From: JAFECT01 sp036501825
GTDB taxonomy: Bacteria > Pseudomonadota > Alphaproteobacteria > Caulobacterales > Caulobacteraceae
Assembly: GCA_036501825.1 (NCBI GenBank)
Contig: DASXZP010000036.1
Location: forward strand, 124,001-188,000
Direction of reading: 5' to 3'
Length of the DNA: 64,000 nucleotides
Positions 43,379-51,452 of the stretch are shown piece after piece. The notes beneath the pieces were generated by a model. That model saw nothing but the letters and a program-made list of their open reading frames with translations, was not told the origin of the DNA and ran no database searches. Every line of letters starts with the position of its first letter. Within the stretch, counting starts at the first letter, position 1. The position numbers and the translations under genes are program-made.

Positions 43379-44277
43379 TGGGCGCCTTTTTGGCCTGCGA
43401 TTGGGGCACCACCAACCTGCGCGCCTGGCGGATCGGGCCCGACGGCGGCGTCGAGGCCCGGCGCGATTTTCCGTTCGGCGTCGCCAAACTCGCGCCGGGC
43501 GAAGCGGAACGGCGCTTCAAGGACGAGGTGCGTCCGGCGCTGAACGCCGAGGCGCTGCCTGCGATGCTCTGCGGCATGATCGGATCGGCTCTGGGCTGGA
43601 CCGTCGCGCCCTACGTCGATTGCCCTGCGGACCTCGCGGCGCTGGCCAAGGGCCTCTGCCGCGCCGATGACAACTCGCGCATCGTGCCGGGTCTGCGCGG
43701 TCCGGGGCTCGACGGCGGCTTCGACGTGATGCGCGGCGAAGAGACCCAGCTGTTCGGCTGGCTCGCCCTCGATCCCGCCCGCAACACCGGCCGCTATGTC
43801 GTCTGCCATCCGGGCACCCACGCGAAATGGGCGGTGGTCGAGGACGGCAAGGTGACCCGCTTTCTCACCGCCATGACCGGCGAACTGTTCGACGTGCTGT
43901 CGCGTCACGGCGTGCTGAAATCCGACGCGCCGGCCGACGATGCAGACGCCTTCCTGCGCGGAGTCGAGGCCGCGGCCGACGGCGGCGAGCTGTCGGCGCG
44001 TCTGTTCACGACCCGCACGCGCGTGGTCGCGGGCCATCTTCCGGCGCGGGCGGCGACGTCCTACCTGTCGGGCCTGCTGATCGGGTCGGAAATCGCCAGC
44101 CTGCCGCATCTGCTCGACGTCGGGCGCGATCAGACCATCGTCCTGCTCGGCGACGACCGGCTCTGCGGCTGGTACAGTACGGCGCTCACGTACAAGGGCT
44201 GGCGGGCGGCGACCTACGACGGCGACGAGGCCGCGCTCGCGGGCCTGCGCGCGCTCGAACAAGGAGGCGGTGCATGA
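43378..44277 (+). CDS. dgoK: 2-dehydro-3-deoxygalactonokinase
   Basis: 299 aa. FLACDWGTTNLRAWRI is the family phosphate-binding start, with MIGSALGWT, GEETQLFGW, HPGTHAKWAVVEDGKVTRF, MTGELFDVL and FTTRTRVVAGHLP further on. It phosphorylates 2-keto-3-deoxy-D-galactonate. The ATG overlaps the dehydratase stop (TGATG), and the TGA overlaps the aldolase ATG, so the three genes are translationally coupled. Confidence 0.92.
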   Translation: MGAFLACDWGTTNLRAWRIGPDGGVEARRDFPFGVAKLAPGEAERRFKDEVRPALNAEALPAMLCGMIGSALGWTVAPYVDCPADLAALAKGLCRADDNSRIVPGLRGPGLDGGFDVMRGEETQLFGWLALDPARNTGRYVVCHPGTHAKWAVVEDGKVTRFLTAMTGELFDVLSRHGVLKSDAPADDADAFLRGVEAAADGGELSARLFTTRTRVVAGHLPARAATSYLSGLLIGSEIASLPHLLDVGRDQTIVLLGDDRLCGWYSTALTYKGWRAATYDGDEAALAGLRALEQGGGA

Positions 44278-44900
44278 CGTTCGGCAAGGTTCTGGCGGAA
44301 ACACCGATCGTGGCGATCATCCGCGGCGTCAAGCCCGACGAGGCGGTGGGAGTTGCGCGCGCCATTCACGACGCGGGCGTGCGCATCATCGAAGTGCCGA
44401 TGAACTCACCCGAGCCGCTCGACAGTCTGAAGCGCATCGTCGCCGAGTTCAGCGGTGAGATGGTCGTGGGCGTCGGCACGGTGCTGAATCCCGAGGTGGT
44501 GGACCAGGCCGACGCCGCCGGCGCGCGCATCATCGTCTCGCCCAACACCCGAAGCTCGGTGATCGAATGCGCCGTCGAGCGCGGACTCGAACCGCTGCCG
44601 GGGTTCGCCACGGCCAGCGAGGCGTTCGAAGCCTACGCCGCCGGCGCGCGCTATCTGAAACTGTTCCCCGCCTCCACCTACGGCCCCGCGCACCTGAAGG
44701 CTTTGATGGCGGTGTTGCCCAAGGACGTGACGGTGCTGGCCGTCGGGGGCGCCGGGCCCGAAAGCATGGCGGACTGGTGGAAGGTCGGCGCACGCGGCTT
44801 CGGCCTGGGCTCCGACCTCTACAAGGCGGGCCAGTCGGCGGAAGAGACGCGGGAAAAGGCGCAGGCCGCGGTGGCGGCGGTGCGCGCGTTACGGCCCTAG
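44274..44900 (+). CDS. dgoA: 2-dehydro-3-deoxy-6-phosphogalactonate aldolase
   Basis: 208 aa from the ATG at 44274, with AAGGAGG just upstream. Class I aldolase: VAIIRGVKPDEA, GVGTVLNPEVVDQ, ARIIVSPNTRSSVIE, the Schiff-base lysine in ARYLKLFPASTYGPAHLKAL and VLAVGGAGPESM. It splits KDPGal into pyruvate and glyceraldehyde-3-phosphate. With dgoK and the dehydratase it closes a De Ley-Doudoroff branch. Confidence 0.92.
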   Translation: MTFGKVLAETPIVAIIRGVKPDEAVGVARAIHDAGVRIIEVPMNSPEPLDSLKRIVAEFSGEMVVGVGTVLNPEVVDQADAAGARIIVSPNTRSSVIECAVERGLEPLPGFATASEAFEAYAAGARYLKLFPASTYGPAHLKALMAVLPKDVTVLAVGGAGPESMADWWKVGARGFGLGSDLYKAGQSAEETREKAQAAVAAVRALRP

Positions 44901-45877
44901 GCGTTCACGCCGTAATAGTCCCGGTACCACTGCACGAACCTGGGCAACCCGTCCTCGATCGAGGTCGTCGGCACAAAGCCGAAATCCCGCGTGGTCGCTT
45001 CGATGTCCGCATAGGTCGCCGCCACATCGCCTGGCTGCATCGGCGCGAACTCGATTTCGGCCTTCTTGCCGATCGCCTGTTCCAGCACCTCGACGAAGTG
45101 GGTCAGCTTTTCCGACTTGTGGTTGCCGATGTTGTAGACCTTGGCCGGCGGCGTCACGTCCGTCGGCGGTCTGTGCGCCACCGCGACCACGCCGGAGACG
45201 ATGTCGTCGACATAGGTAAAGTCGCGCCACATCTCGCCGTTGTTGAACACGGTGATCTTGCGCCCTTCATAGATCGCCTTGGTGAAGATGAAGGCCGCCA
45301 TGTCCGGCCGGCCCCACGGCCCGTACACGGTGAAGAAGCGCAGGCCCGTGCACGGCAAGTTCCACAGGTGCGCATAGGTGCGCGCGAGCAGCTCGTCGGA
45401 CCGCTTGGTCGCGGCGTAGAGCGAGTCCGGTTGATCGACCCGGTCGGCGACGGAGAACGGCAGCTCCTTGTTGGCGCCGTAGACCGAGGACGAACTGGCA
45501 TAGACGAAATGCTGCAGCCCTTCGATGCGGCGCGCGAACTCGCTCATCACCACATGGCCCATGACGTTGGACGACACATAGGCATAGGGGTCGATCAGCG
45601 AATAGCGCACGCCCGCCTGGGCGGCGAGGTGGATGACGTGGGTCAGGCCCTTACGCTGGTCTGACAGCGCCATGATCGCGTCGCGGTCGGAAATGTCGGC
45701 CTTCACGAACTCGAAGCCGGGCCGGCCCGTAAGGCGCGCGAGACGCGCTTCCTTCAGGCTGACCTCGTAATAGTCGTTGAGGTTGTCGAGGCCGAGCACG
45801 CGCGCGCCCTGGCTCAGCAGGCGGTCACTGACCTGCGATCCGATGAACCCCGCCGCTCCCGTCACCAACACATACAT
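44897..45877 (-). CDS. UDP-glucuronate 4-epimerase-like NAD epimerase
   Basis: 326 aa from the ATG at 45877, chosen because AGGAG lies 6 nt upstream (another ATG is at 45883). Rossmann GxxGxxG (VTGAAGFIGSQV), SSSSVYG, catalytic YxxxK (YAATKRSDELL), GLRFFTVYGPWGRPDM, WRDFTYVDDIV and AMQ/FAPMQPGDV. The family converts UDP-glucuronate to UDP-galacturonate for capsule or LPS. Converges with dgoA (4-bp overlap). Confidence 0.9.
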   Translation of the reverse strand: MYVLVTGAAGFIGSQVSDRLLSQGARVLGLDNLNDYYEVSLKEARLARLTGRPGFEFVKADISDRDAIMALSDQRKGLTHVIHLAAQAGVRYSLIDPYAYVSSNVMGHVVMSEFARRIEGLQHFVYASSSSVYGANKELPFSVADRVDQPDSLYAATKRSDELLARTYAHLWNLPCTGLRFFTVYGPWGRPDMAAFIFTKAIYEGRKITVFNNGEMWRDFTYVDDIVSGVVAVAHRPPTDVTPPAKVYNIGNHKSEKLTHFVEVLEQAIGKKAEIEFAPMQPGDVAATYADIEATTRDFGFVPTTSIEDGLPRFVQWYRDYYGVNA

Positions 45878-45909
45878 CGACATCTCCTGCGGGCGCTCTG
45901 ATAGCGGGA

Positions 45910-46902
45910 TCAGCCGTCGAGCGCCAGGGTCGCGAAGGACGCCAGCCAGTGCTCGCCCATATAGTCGCCCGCCACCTGCGGCAGGCTGGCGTCGAGATGG
46001 CTTTGCGCCGCCTGGGACGCGGCGGCGCCGGCGGCGGTTTGCGGGCCCAGGGCTTCGGCGATCTTGCGCCAGCACCAGGCGCGCGACAGGTTCAGGCCAT
46101 CGAGATGGGCGATTTTACCGTCCGAGCGGTCGCTGACCTTGGCCGGTTCGAACAGGGTCGCGGGCGACCGCTCCGCCGTGCGCGGCAGGAAGGCGCCGAA
46201 CCAGGCGCGGAACGAATCCTGGTCGAGAACCCGACGCAGACACTCCGCCTCGATCAGCGCCGATGATAGAAAATCATCACCCGAGGGCTCCCACGCCTGG
46301 CAGTCGAGATCCTCGCCGTACCAGGCCCGCGCCTTGTCCATCAGCAGCGCTTCGAGATCCTTGTCGGCGGCGACGCGCGCGTAGTCGAGCGCGAGACAGA
46401 GCGCAAAGGCGGTATTGCCGTGGGTCCCGGCGCGCACCGGATAGTCGGCTTTCGGCAGATAGGCCTTGAACCGGTCCGCGAAGGCGACGGCCAGGGGCCG
46501 CAGATGGTCGGCCCAGGTGCGATCGGCGCTCTGTTCCAACTCCGCCTGCAGCATGAGCAGCCACGCCCAGCCATAGGGGCGCTCGAACCCGCGACTGGTC
46601 GGCGTCGCAAGATAGGCCAGTTCGGCGGCGACCTTCTCGGGCAGGAACTGGCGCGCGAACAGCGACTCGATCGTCGCGCTCACCGGCGCCTGCGGAAACC
46701 GCCGCGCCACCCGCGCCAGAAGCCAATAGCCGTGCACGCACGAGTGCCAGTCGAAGCTGCCGTAGAAGATCGGGTGCAGATCCTTTGGTGACTTCGCGTC
46801 CGCGTCGCGCGCCATCACATGGTCGAGCTTGTTCGGGTACTCGCGGGTCAGGTGGCCGAGCGCGATGTGCGCGAACCGTTCGGCGGTCTCTTGGGTGAAC
46901 AT
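45910..46902 (-). CDS. DUF2891 family protein
   Basis: 330 aa, cytoplasmic, mostly helical. Motifs HIALGHLTREYPNKLDHVM, HPIFYGSFDWHSCVHGYWLL, RPYGWAWLLMLQAEL, AGTHGNTAFALCLALDY, WEPSGDDFLSSALIEAECL, LNLSRAWCW are those of DUF2891, an alpha/alpha-barrel-like family of unknown activity; the conserved HSCVHGYW and PSGDDFLS could be an active site. It is the distal gene of an operon with DUF979 and DUF969 (gap of 6 bp). Confidence 0.85.
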   Translation of the reverse strand: MFTQETAERFAHIALGHLTREYPNKLDHVMARDADAKSPKDLHPIFYGSFDWHSCVHGYWLLARVARRFPQAPVSATIESLFARQFLPEKVAAELAYLATPTSRGFERPYGWAWLLMLQAELEQSADRTWADHLRPLAVAFADRFKAYLPKADYPVRAGTHGNTAFALCLALDYARVAADKDLEALLMDKARAWYGEDLDCQAWEPSGDDFLSSALIEAECLRRVLDQDSFRAWFGAFLPRTAERSPATLFEPAKVSDRSDGKIAHLDGLNLSRAWCWRKIAEALGPQTAAGAAASQAAQSHLDASLPQVAGDYMGEHWLASFATLALDG

Positions 46903-46908
46903 CAGGCC

Positions 46909-47937
46909 TCAGAACCGGAAGACGAGAAAATAGAGCAGCGCCGTATTGGCCACCAGCATCATCGCGCCGGTCGGAATCTGCGCGCGGATCACGCCGTTCA
47001 GGATAGCGTTACGATCCGGTAATTCCAGCAACACCGCCGGCACGACGTTGAAGTTCGCCGCCATCGGCGTCATCAGCGTGCCCGAATACCCCGACAGCAT
47101 GCCGAGCGAGGCCATGATCACCGGGTCGCCGTGCAGCCGCCCCACGATCAGCGGCATGCCGATCGCCGCGGTCATGATCGGAAAGGCCGCGAACGCATTA
47201 CCCATGACGATGGTGAACAGGGCCATGCCGCAGGTGTAGATCGCGACGACGGCAAAGGCGTTGTCCTGCGGAATCCAGCTCGACGTCAGGTCGCTCACCG
47301 CCTTGCCGACGCCGCCGGCCAGGAACACCGCCCCCAGCGACGCCAGCGCCTGGGGCAGGATCGCGGCCCAGCCGATGCTGTCGACCAGCCGGCGGCCTTC
47401 CTGGAACGGGGTCAGCGGCGCGGGCTTCAGCCACAGCATGGAAATGGCGAGCGCAATGACGATGCCGATAACCAGGGATACGACGGTGCGCAGGTTCGGC
47501 TGGTCGCCGAGGAAGGGCTGTCCGAACACCATGAGGGGCGCTGTGTGCAGGAAACCCGGAAGCAGCAGGGTTACCGAAAGCACGAAGGTAATCGCCGGCA
47601 CGATCAGCGCGGCGCCGAACAGCCAATCGCCATGCTTCTGAGAGCGTGCCTGACGTTCTTCCAGCGTCGTGGTCTGGGGCTTACCGAGTCCCAGGCCGAA
47701 GAAGCCCGCAATGGCCGCGAGCACGATAACCAGAATGCCGTTGCCGAGATCACCGATCAGGTCGCCGGCGATGAAGCTGACCGCGACCAGGGCCCAGAAC
47801 AGGGCGTTCAGCACCCGCTTGCGGTTGGTCGTGTCGAACAGGCTGAGCACGGCCCACAGGGCGAACAGGGCGCCCGCGACATCGTAGGCCACATGAATGT
47901 CGAGCGTCTTTGGGAGGAAGTCCGGAGGCGGGCTCAC
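46909..47937 (-). CDS. DUF979 family membrane protein
   Basis: 342 aa from the GTG at 47937, which overlaps the DUF969 stop. About nine to ten transmembrane segments (LFALWAVLSLF, LIVIVLAAIAGFFGLGLG, LVIGIVIALAISML, AILPQALASLGAVFLAGGVG, FTIVMGNAFAAFPIMTAAIG, GTLMTPMAANFNVVPAVLLEL). Together with DUF969 it looks like a two-subunit permease. Function unknown; genomic association with pyroglutamate peptidase genes is reported for the pair from memory. Confidence 0.82.
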   Translation of the reverse strand: MSPPPDFLPKTLDIHVAYDVAGALFALWAVLSLFDTTNRKRVLNALFWALVAVSFIAGDLIGDLGNGILVIVLAAIAGFFGLGLGKPQTTTLEERQARSQKHGDWLFGAALIVPAITFVLSVTLLLPGFLHTAPLMVFGQPFLGDQPNLRTVVSLVIGIVIALAISMLWLKPAPLTPFQEGRRLVDSIGWAAILPQALASLGAVFLAGGVGKAVSDLTSSWIPQDNAFAVVAIYTCGMALFTIVMGNAFAAFPIMTAAIGMPLIVGRLHGDPVIMASLGMLSGYSGTLMTPMAANFNVVPAVLLELPDRNAILNGVIRAQIPTGAMMLVANTALLYFLVFRF

Positions 47938-48656
47938 GTGTCCTGCCCCATCTGGCGCTTCAGGCTACGGTCGAAGGTGAGCAGCCGCGCGCCGTGGATG
48001 ACCAGGGCGCATATCGCGGTCGGGATCGCCCATAGTGAAATCGCCAGCGGCGGCGCGTTCACGCCGAAGCCCTTCATCGTGCCCACAATCAGCAGCACCG
48101 CGCCGATGGCGATAAAAATGTCCTCGCCGTAGAACACCGCGATGTTATCCGCCGCCGCAGACCAGGCGCGAACGCGTTCACGCATCTTGTCCGGCGCCGG
48201 TCCGAACTCCTTCTCCAGCGCGGCCTCGGTCATGGGCGCGAGCAACGGGCGCACGGTTTGCGCCTGCCCCATCATCGACGTCAGCCCCAGCGCCGAGGTG
48301 ATCTGGCGAATGAGAAAATAGGTGAGCAGAATGCCGCCCACGGTCGCTGCTCCGATGCGGCCGATCAAATGGCGCGCCCGCTCCTGCAACCCCTCGCGTT
48401 CCAGCAGGCCGATCAGCGGCAGGATCGTCCAGATGAGGGTGATGATGCGGTTGTTGTTGTAGGCTTTACCGAGCGTCTTCAGCGTCGCGATCAGGGCGGC
48501 GAACAGCGCGCTTGGCGTCAGCGGCGCGCCGTGGGCGATCGCCCCCAGGACCCCGGTAGCCAGGGCGCCGGTGACCACCACCAAGAGCGGATTGAGCCGG
48601 AGCAGGAACCCGCCCACCACCAGAGCGATCCCCGCCAGGACCAGGTATTCCAGCAA
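47934..48656 (-). CDS. DUF969 family membrane protein
   Basis: 240 aa from a TTG at 48656 with GGGAGG 5 nt upstream. Four to six transmembrane segments: YLVLAGIALVVGGFLLRLNPLLVVVTGALATGVLGAI, IRQITSALGLTSMMGQAQTVRPLLAPM, EDIFIAIGAVLLIVGTMKGFG, AISLWAIPTAICALVIHG. First gene of the DUF969-DUF979-DUF2891 operon. Divergent from the SDR gene, 86 bp away. Confidence 0.82.
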   Translation of the reverse strand: MLEYLVLAGIALVVGGFLLRLNPLLVVVTGALATGVLGAIAHGAPLTPSALFAALIATLKTLGKAYNNNRIITLIWTILPLIGLLEREGLQERARHLIGRIGAATVGGILLTYFLIRQITSALGLTSMMGQAQTVRPLLAPMTEAALEKEFGPAPDKMRERVRAWSAAADNIAVFYGEDIFIAIGAVLLIVGTMKGFGVNAPPLAISLWAIPTAICALVIHGARLLTFDRSLKRQMGQDT

Positions 48657-48742
48657 AGCCGCCTCCCGTTCTTCGCAAACCTTGTCGCGCGGATTTGCCG
48701 TCTGCGCTACAGCCCCGGGACGGTACGTGAAAGGGCTTGAGG

Positions 48743-49501
48743 ATGCAGATGGATTTCACCGGCAAGGTGGTGCTGGTCACCGGGGCCAGCCGCGGCATCG
48801 GCGCGGCCATCGCCGAGGCCTTCGGCGCCGCCGGCGCGCGGGTGGGCATCCATTGCGGGCGCGAGGTCGAAAAGGCCGAAGCCCTGGCCAAGCGCATCGG
48901 CCACAACGCCGCGGTGTTCCAGGCGGACCTGTCGCGGCTCGAAGACTGTGAGCGGCTGTGGCGCCAGGCGCGCCACGGTTTCGGCAAGATCGACGTGCTG
49001 GTGAACAATGCGGGCGTGGCCATCGGCTCGCCGCCGGATGCGCCGGTGACGCGCTGGCTGGCGGACTGGGAAAGCACCATGGCGGTGAACCTGACCGCAA
49101 CCGCGCTGCTGTCGCGCGAAGCGGTGGCGCACTTCCAGACCATCGGCGGCGGCCGCATCGTCAACATCGCGTCGCGCGCCGCCTTCCGCGGCGACACGCC
49201 CGACTACCTCGCCTACGCGGCGTCCAAGGGAGGCATGGTGGCGCTCACCCGCTCCATCGCGCGCGGCTACGGCAAGGACGGAATCACGGCGTTTGTCGTC
49301 GCCCCCGGCTTCACCCGCACCGAAATGGCCCAGGATTTCATCGACCAGTACGGCGAAGACTTCGCCATGAAGGACATCGCGCTCAACCGCATGACCGAGC
49401 CGAAGGACATCGCGCCCACGGTGTTGTTCCTGGCGAGCGGTTTGGCCGACCACGCCACCGGCTCGACCATCGACATCAACGGCGGCAGCTACGTGCACTG
49501 A
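48743..49501 (+). CDS. short-chain dehydrogenase/reductase
   Basis: 252 aa from the ATG at 48743 (a second ATG at 48749 is possible). Classical SDR: GASRGIGAAIAEAFGAAG cofactor site, NNAGVAI, catalytic Ser in IVNIASRAAFRG, YAASKGGM (YxxxK) and PGFTRTEMA. The Cα arginine region HCGREVEK suggests NADP. FabG-like oxidoreductase with unspecified substrate. It could in principle supply the missing sugar dehydrogenase, but no evidence supports that. Confidence 0.85.
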   Translation: MQMDFTGKVVLVTGASRGIGAAIAEAFGAAGARVGIHCGREVEKAEALAKRIGHNAAVFQADLSRLEDCERLWRQARHGFGKIDVLVNNAGVAIGSPPDAPVTRWLADWESTMAVNLTATALLSREAVAHFQTIGGGRIVNIASRAAFRGDTPDYLAYAASKGGMVALTRSIARGYGKDGITAFVVAPGFTRTEMAQDFIDQYGEDFAMKDIALNRMTEPKDIAPTVLFLASGLADHATGSTIDINGGSYVH

Positions 49502-49519
49502 AACAAAAAAACCCTTCGC

Positions 49520-49680
49520 ACAAAGAACCGAAGAAAAAATAAGAACCAAAGGAGAAAATAAGGCGGCTTTGCCGCAAGCGCCGCGCCGAAGGCGCAATCT
49601 AACCCCTGCACGGCGCCAAATGCTTGCCTTCTCCTTATCTTCCTTGTCCTTCTTTGGTTCTTTGTGGGAAGTGTTTTTTT
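49520..49680. repeat. Large palindromic intergenic element, family D
   Basis: Second copy of the element at 37690-37856: CACAAAGAACCGAAG..., core TAAGGCGGCTTTGCCGC and GCGCCGCGCCGAAGGCGC, inverse arm ...TTCTTTGGTTCTTTGTG. About 160 bp. Ends in a T-run. Between the SDR gene and tuf terminator. Confidence 0.85.
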
Positions 49681-49686
49681 AAACCG

Positions 49687-49731
49687 AAAAGGCCGCCCCC
49701 AACCGGAACAAAGTTCCAGCCGAGGGCGGCC
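49687..49731 (-). terminator. intrinsic terminator of the EF-Tu gene
   Basis: On the minus strand GGCCGCCC...GGGCGGCC forms a long imperfect stem (with a GGAAC/GTTCC top) and is followed by TTTT (49731-49687), 14 bp beyond the tuf stop. Good intrinsic terminator. Confidence 0.8.
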
Positions 49732-49744
49732 CACGGCGCGCCTT

Positions 49745-50929
49745 TCAGCCCGCCACTTCGGTCACCACGCCGGCGCCGACGGTCTTGCCGCCTTCGCGGA
49801 TGGCGAAGCGGACGCCCGCCTCGATGCCGACCGGCTTGGCCAGCTCAAAGCGAATGTCGGCCTGATCGCCGGGGCGGACGCTGTCGCCGCCTTCGACGTT
49901 CAGGACGCCGGTCACGTCGGTCACCCCGAAGAACAGCTGGGGCTGATAGCCGCTGGAGAACGGCGTATGACGCCCGCCTTCTTCGGCGGTGAGCACGAAG
50001 ATCTGCGCCCGGCCCGCCGTGTGCGCCCTGATGGCGCCCGGCGCGCTCAGCACCTGGCCGCGGCGCACGTCGTCACGTTTCAGACCGCGCAGCAGCAGAC
50101 CGACGTTCATGCCGGCCCGCGCCTCCGGAATGTTCTTCCGGAAGGCTTGCGTGCCGGTGACCACCACCTCGGCCCCGTCGTTGTCGAGGCCCACGATCTC
50201 GACCGAGTCCCCCAGCTTCAACACCCCGCGTTCGACCCGGCCGGAAACGACCGTGCCGCGGCCCGGGATGGTGTGCACGCCTTCGATCGGCATCATGAAC
50301 GGGCTCGCGTAGTCCCGCAGAGGATCCGGGATCGACGTATCGAGCGCGTCCACCAGCTCGACGATGCATTGCACGTCGCCATGGTCGACCTCGCCCCGCT
50401 GCACGGCCTCGATGGCCTTCAGCGCGCTGCCGAAGACAAATGGCGCGTCCGCATAGCCCTGGTTGGCCAGCAACTCGCCGATTTCCAGCTGGATCAGCGC
50501 CTTCATGTCGTCCCGCTCGGACGGGTCGAGCATGTCCATCTTGTTCACGAACACGATGATGTGGCGAACATTGACCTGCCGCGCGAGCAGGACGTGCTCG
50601 ATGGTCTGTTTCGCCGGGCCTTGGGAAGCGTCGACGAGCAGGATCGCGCCGTCCATCTGCGAGGCGCCGGTGATCATGTTCTTCACATAGTCGGCGTGAC
50701 CGGGACAGTCGATGTGGGCGTAGTGCCGCTGCGCGCTCTCGTATTCCACATGCGCAGTGTTGATGGTGATGCCGCGCGCCTTTTCTTCGGGCGCGTTGTC
50801 GATCTGGTCGAACGACAAGGCCTGGCCGCCCAGGCGCTTCGATTGCACCTGGGTGATGGCCGAGGTCAGGGTGGTCTTGCCGTGGTCGACGTGTCCGATG
50901 GTGCCGACATTCACGTGTACTTTCGACAT
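49745..50929 (-). CDS. tuf: divergent elongation factor Tu paralogue
   Basis: 394 aa from the ATG at 50929 (AGGAG upstream). G1 GHVDHGKT, RGITINTAHVEY, DCPGHADYVKNMITGASQMDGAILLVDAS, NKMDML, GSALKA, and domain II/III PIEGVHTIPGRGTVVSGRVERG, EEGGRHTPFSSGYQPQLFF. All key residues for GTP and aminoacyl-tRNA are present. It lacks the usual AKEKFERTKP N-terminus and several positions (SQGPAKQTIEHVLLARQVNV, DMLDPSERDDMKALIQLE) differ from the alphaproteobacterial consensus. It is not near rpsL/fusA. I infer a second, divergent copy with its own control region. Confidence 0.85.
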   Translation of the reverse strand: MSKVHVNVGTIGHVDHGKTTLTSAITQVQSKRLGGQALSFDQIDNAPEEKARGITINTAHVEYESAQRHYAHIDCPGHADYVKNMITGASQMDGAILLVDASQGPAKQTIEHVLLARQVNVRHIIVFVNKMDMLDPSERDDMKALIQLEIGELLANQGYADAPFVFGSALKAIEAVQRGEVDHGDVQCIVELVDALDTSIPDPLRDYASPFMMPIEGVHTIPGRGTVVSGRVERGVLKLGDSVEIVGLDNDGAEVVVTGTQAFRKNIPEARAGMNVGLLLRGLKRDDVRRGQVLSAPGAIRAHTAGRAQIFVLTAEEGGRHTPFSSGYQPQLFFGVTDVTGVLNVEGGDSVRPGDQADIRFELAKPVGIEAGVRFAIREGGKTVGAGVVTEVAG

Positions 50930-50992
50930 TGGTCTTACTCCTGTTGGCGCCGCCGAAACCGGACTGGCCAGGTCCGATCCCGACGACGAATC

Positions 50993-51012
50993 ATCGGCGT
51001 GCGCACGCCGAT
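50993..51012 (-). promoter_or_regulatory. 20-bp perfect palindrome upstream of tuf
   Basis: ATCGGCGTGCGCACGCCGAT, a perfect 20-bp palindrome centred 73 bp upstream of the tuf ATG. It can be a DNA operator for a dimeric protein or a stem in RNA. The adjacent 51021-51040 hairpin (GGCCGGCG-CAAA-CGCCGGCC) is a second perfect structure. Confidence 0.6.
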
Positions 51013-51020
51013 CGGTGGAC

Positions 51021-51040
51021 GGCCGGCGTTTGCGCCGGCC
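51021..51040 (-). promoter_or_regulatory. stable 8-bp stem-loop, tetraloop CAAA
   Basis: GGCCGGCG and CGCCGGCC flank the loop CAAA in the tuf leader, directly after terminator T2. Together with T1, T2 and the palindrome it makes the leader densely folded. Confidence 0.6.
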
Positions 51041-51047
51041 GAAAGGC

Positions 51048-51080
51048 AAAAAGAAAGCCCGCGGTCGGGACCAGCGGGCT
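51048..51080 (-). terminator. intrinsic terminator T2 in the tuf leader
   Basis: On the minus strand AGCCCGC and GCGGGCT form a 7-bp stem (loop about 11 nt) followed by TTCTTTTT. It lies between the small ORF 51139-51225 and tuf, so it would stop transcription of tuf unless read through. Good candidate attenuator. Confidence 0.65.
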
Positions 51081-51138
51081 GCCTGAAGGCTGTCCCGGAG
51101 TGTCCCTTGCGGGTCCCCGGGCGAGATGCGCGGGGATG

Positions 51139-51225
51139 TCAGCGTTCGAGCGACCATGCAGCCGCATCGCGCGGCGCAAACGCGCCCGCGGTCTCGACGG
51201 CTTTGGGGTTCAGAGCGCGAACCAT
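51139..51225 (-). CDS. 28-aa small ORF in the tuf leader
   Basis: ATG at 51225-51223 with AAGGGAG 6 nt upstream. Peptide MVRALNPKAVETAGAFAPRD and AAAWSLER; 8 of 28 residues are alanine. It lies after terminator T1 and before terminator T2. A leader peptide or a small protein is possible. No known family. Confidence 0.5.
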   Translation of the reverse strand: MVRALNPKAVETAGAFAPRDAAAWSLER

Positions 51226-51262
51226 GACGAACTCCCTTCGATGCGGTTCAAGACCGCGCATG

Positions 51263-51294
51263 AAAAAACCCTGGAGGTTCAAGCCTTCCAGGGT
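51263..51294 (-). terminator. intrinsic terminator T1 in the tuf leader
   Basis: ACCCTGG and CCAGGGT with an inner AGG/CCT and one bulged A form a stem with loop CTTGAA, followed by TTTTTT (51268-51263). It lies about 180 nt downstream of the leader promoter. A transcript from that promoter must pass it to reach tuf. Confidence 0.75.
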
Positions 51295-51340
51295 CCAAAC
51301 GGTCCGTGAGAGGCCTGCGCCCCTCGTTACGAGAGACGGG

Positions 51341-51424
51341 TCAGGTGAGAGCGCGCGCGTCTGCGCACGGTTCGGCTTCCGCCGCCGCGCAGATCGCTGC
51401 AAATCCAAACTCCGACCGGATCAT
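51341..51424 (-). CDS. 27-aa small ORF at the start of the tuf leader
   Basis: ATG at 51424-51422, roughly 22 nt after the predicted start of transcription, with CGGGA 6-7 nt upstream. Peptide MIRSEFGFAAICAAAEAEPC and ADARALT; 9 of 27 residues are alanine. Its position directly before terminator T1 is that of a classical leader peptide. Not recognised in any family. Confidence 0.4.
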   Translation of the reverse strand: MIRSEFGFAAICAAAEAEPCADARALT

Positions 51425-51452
51425 CTGTCGTCCCGATACAAAACGAGGCGCG

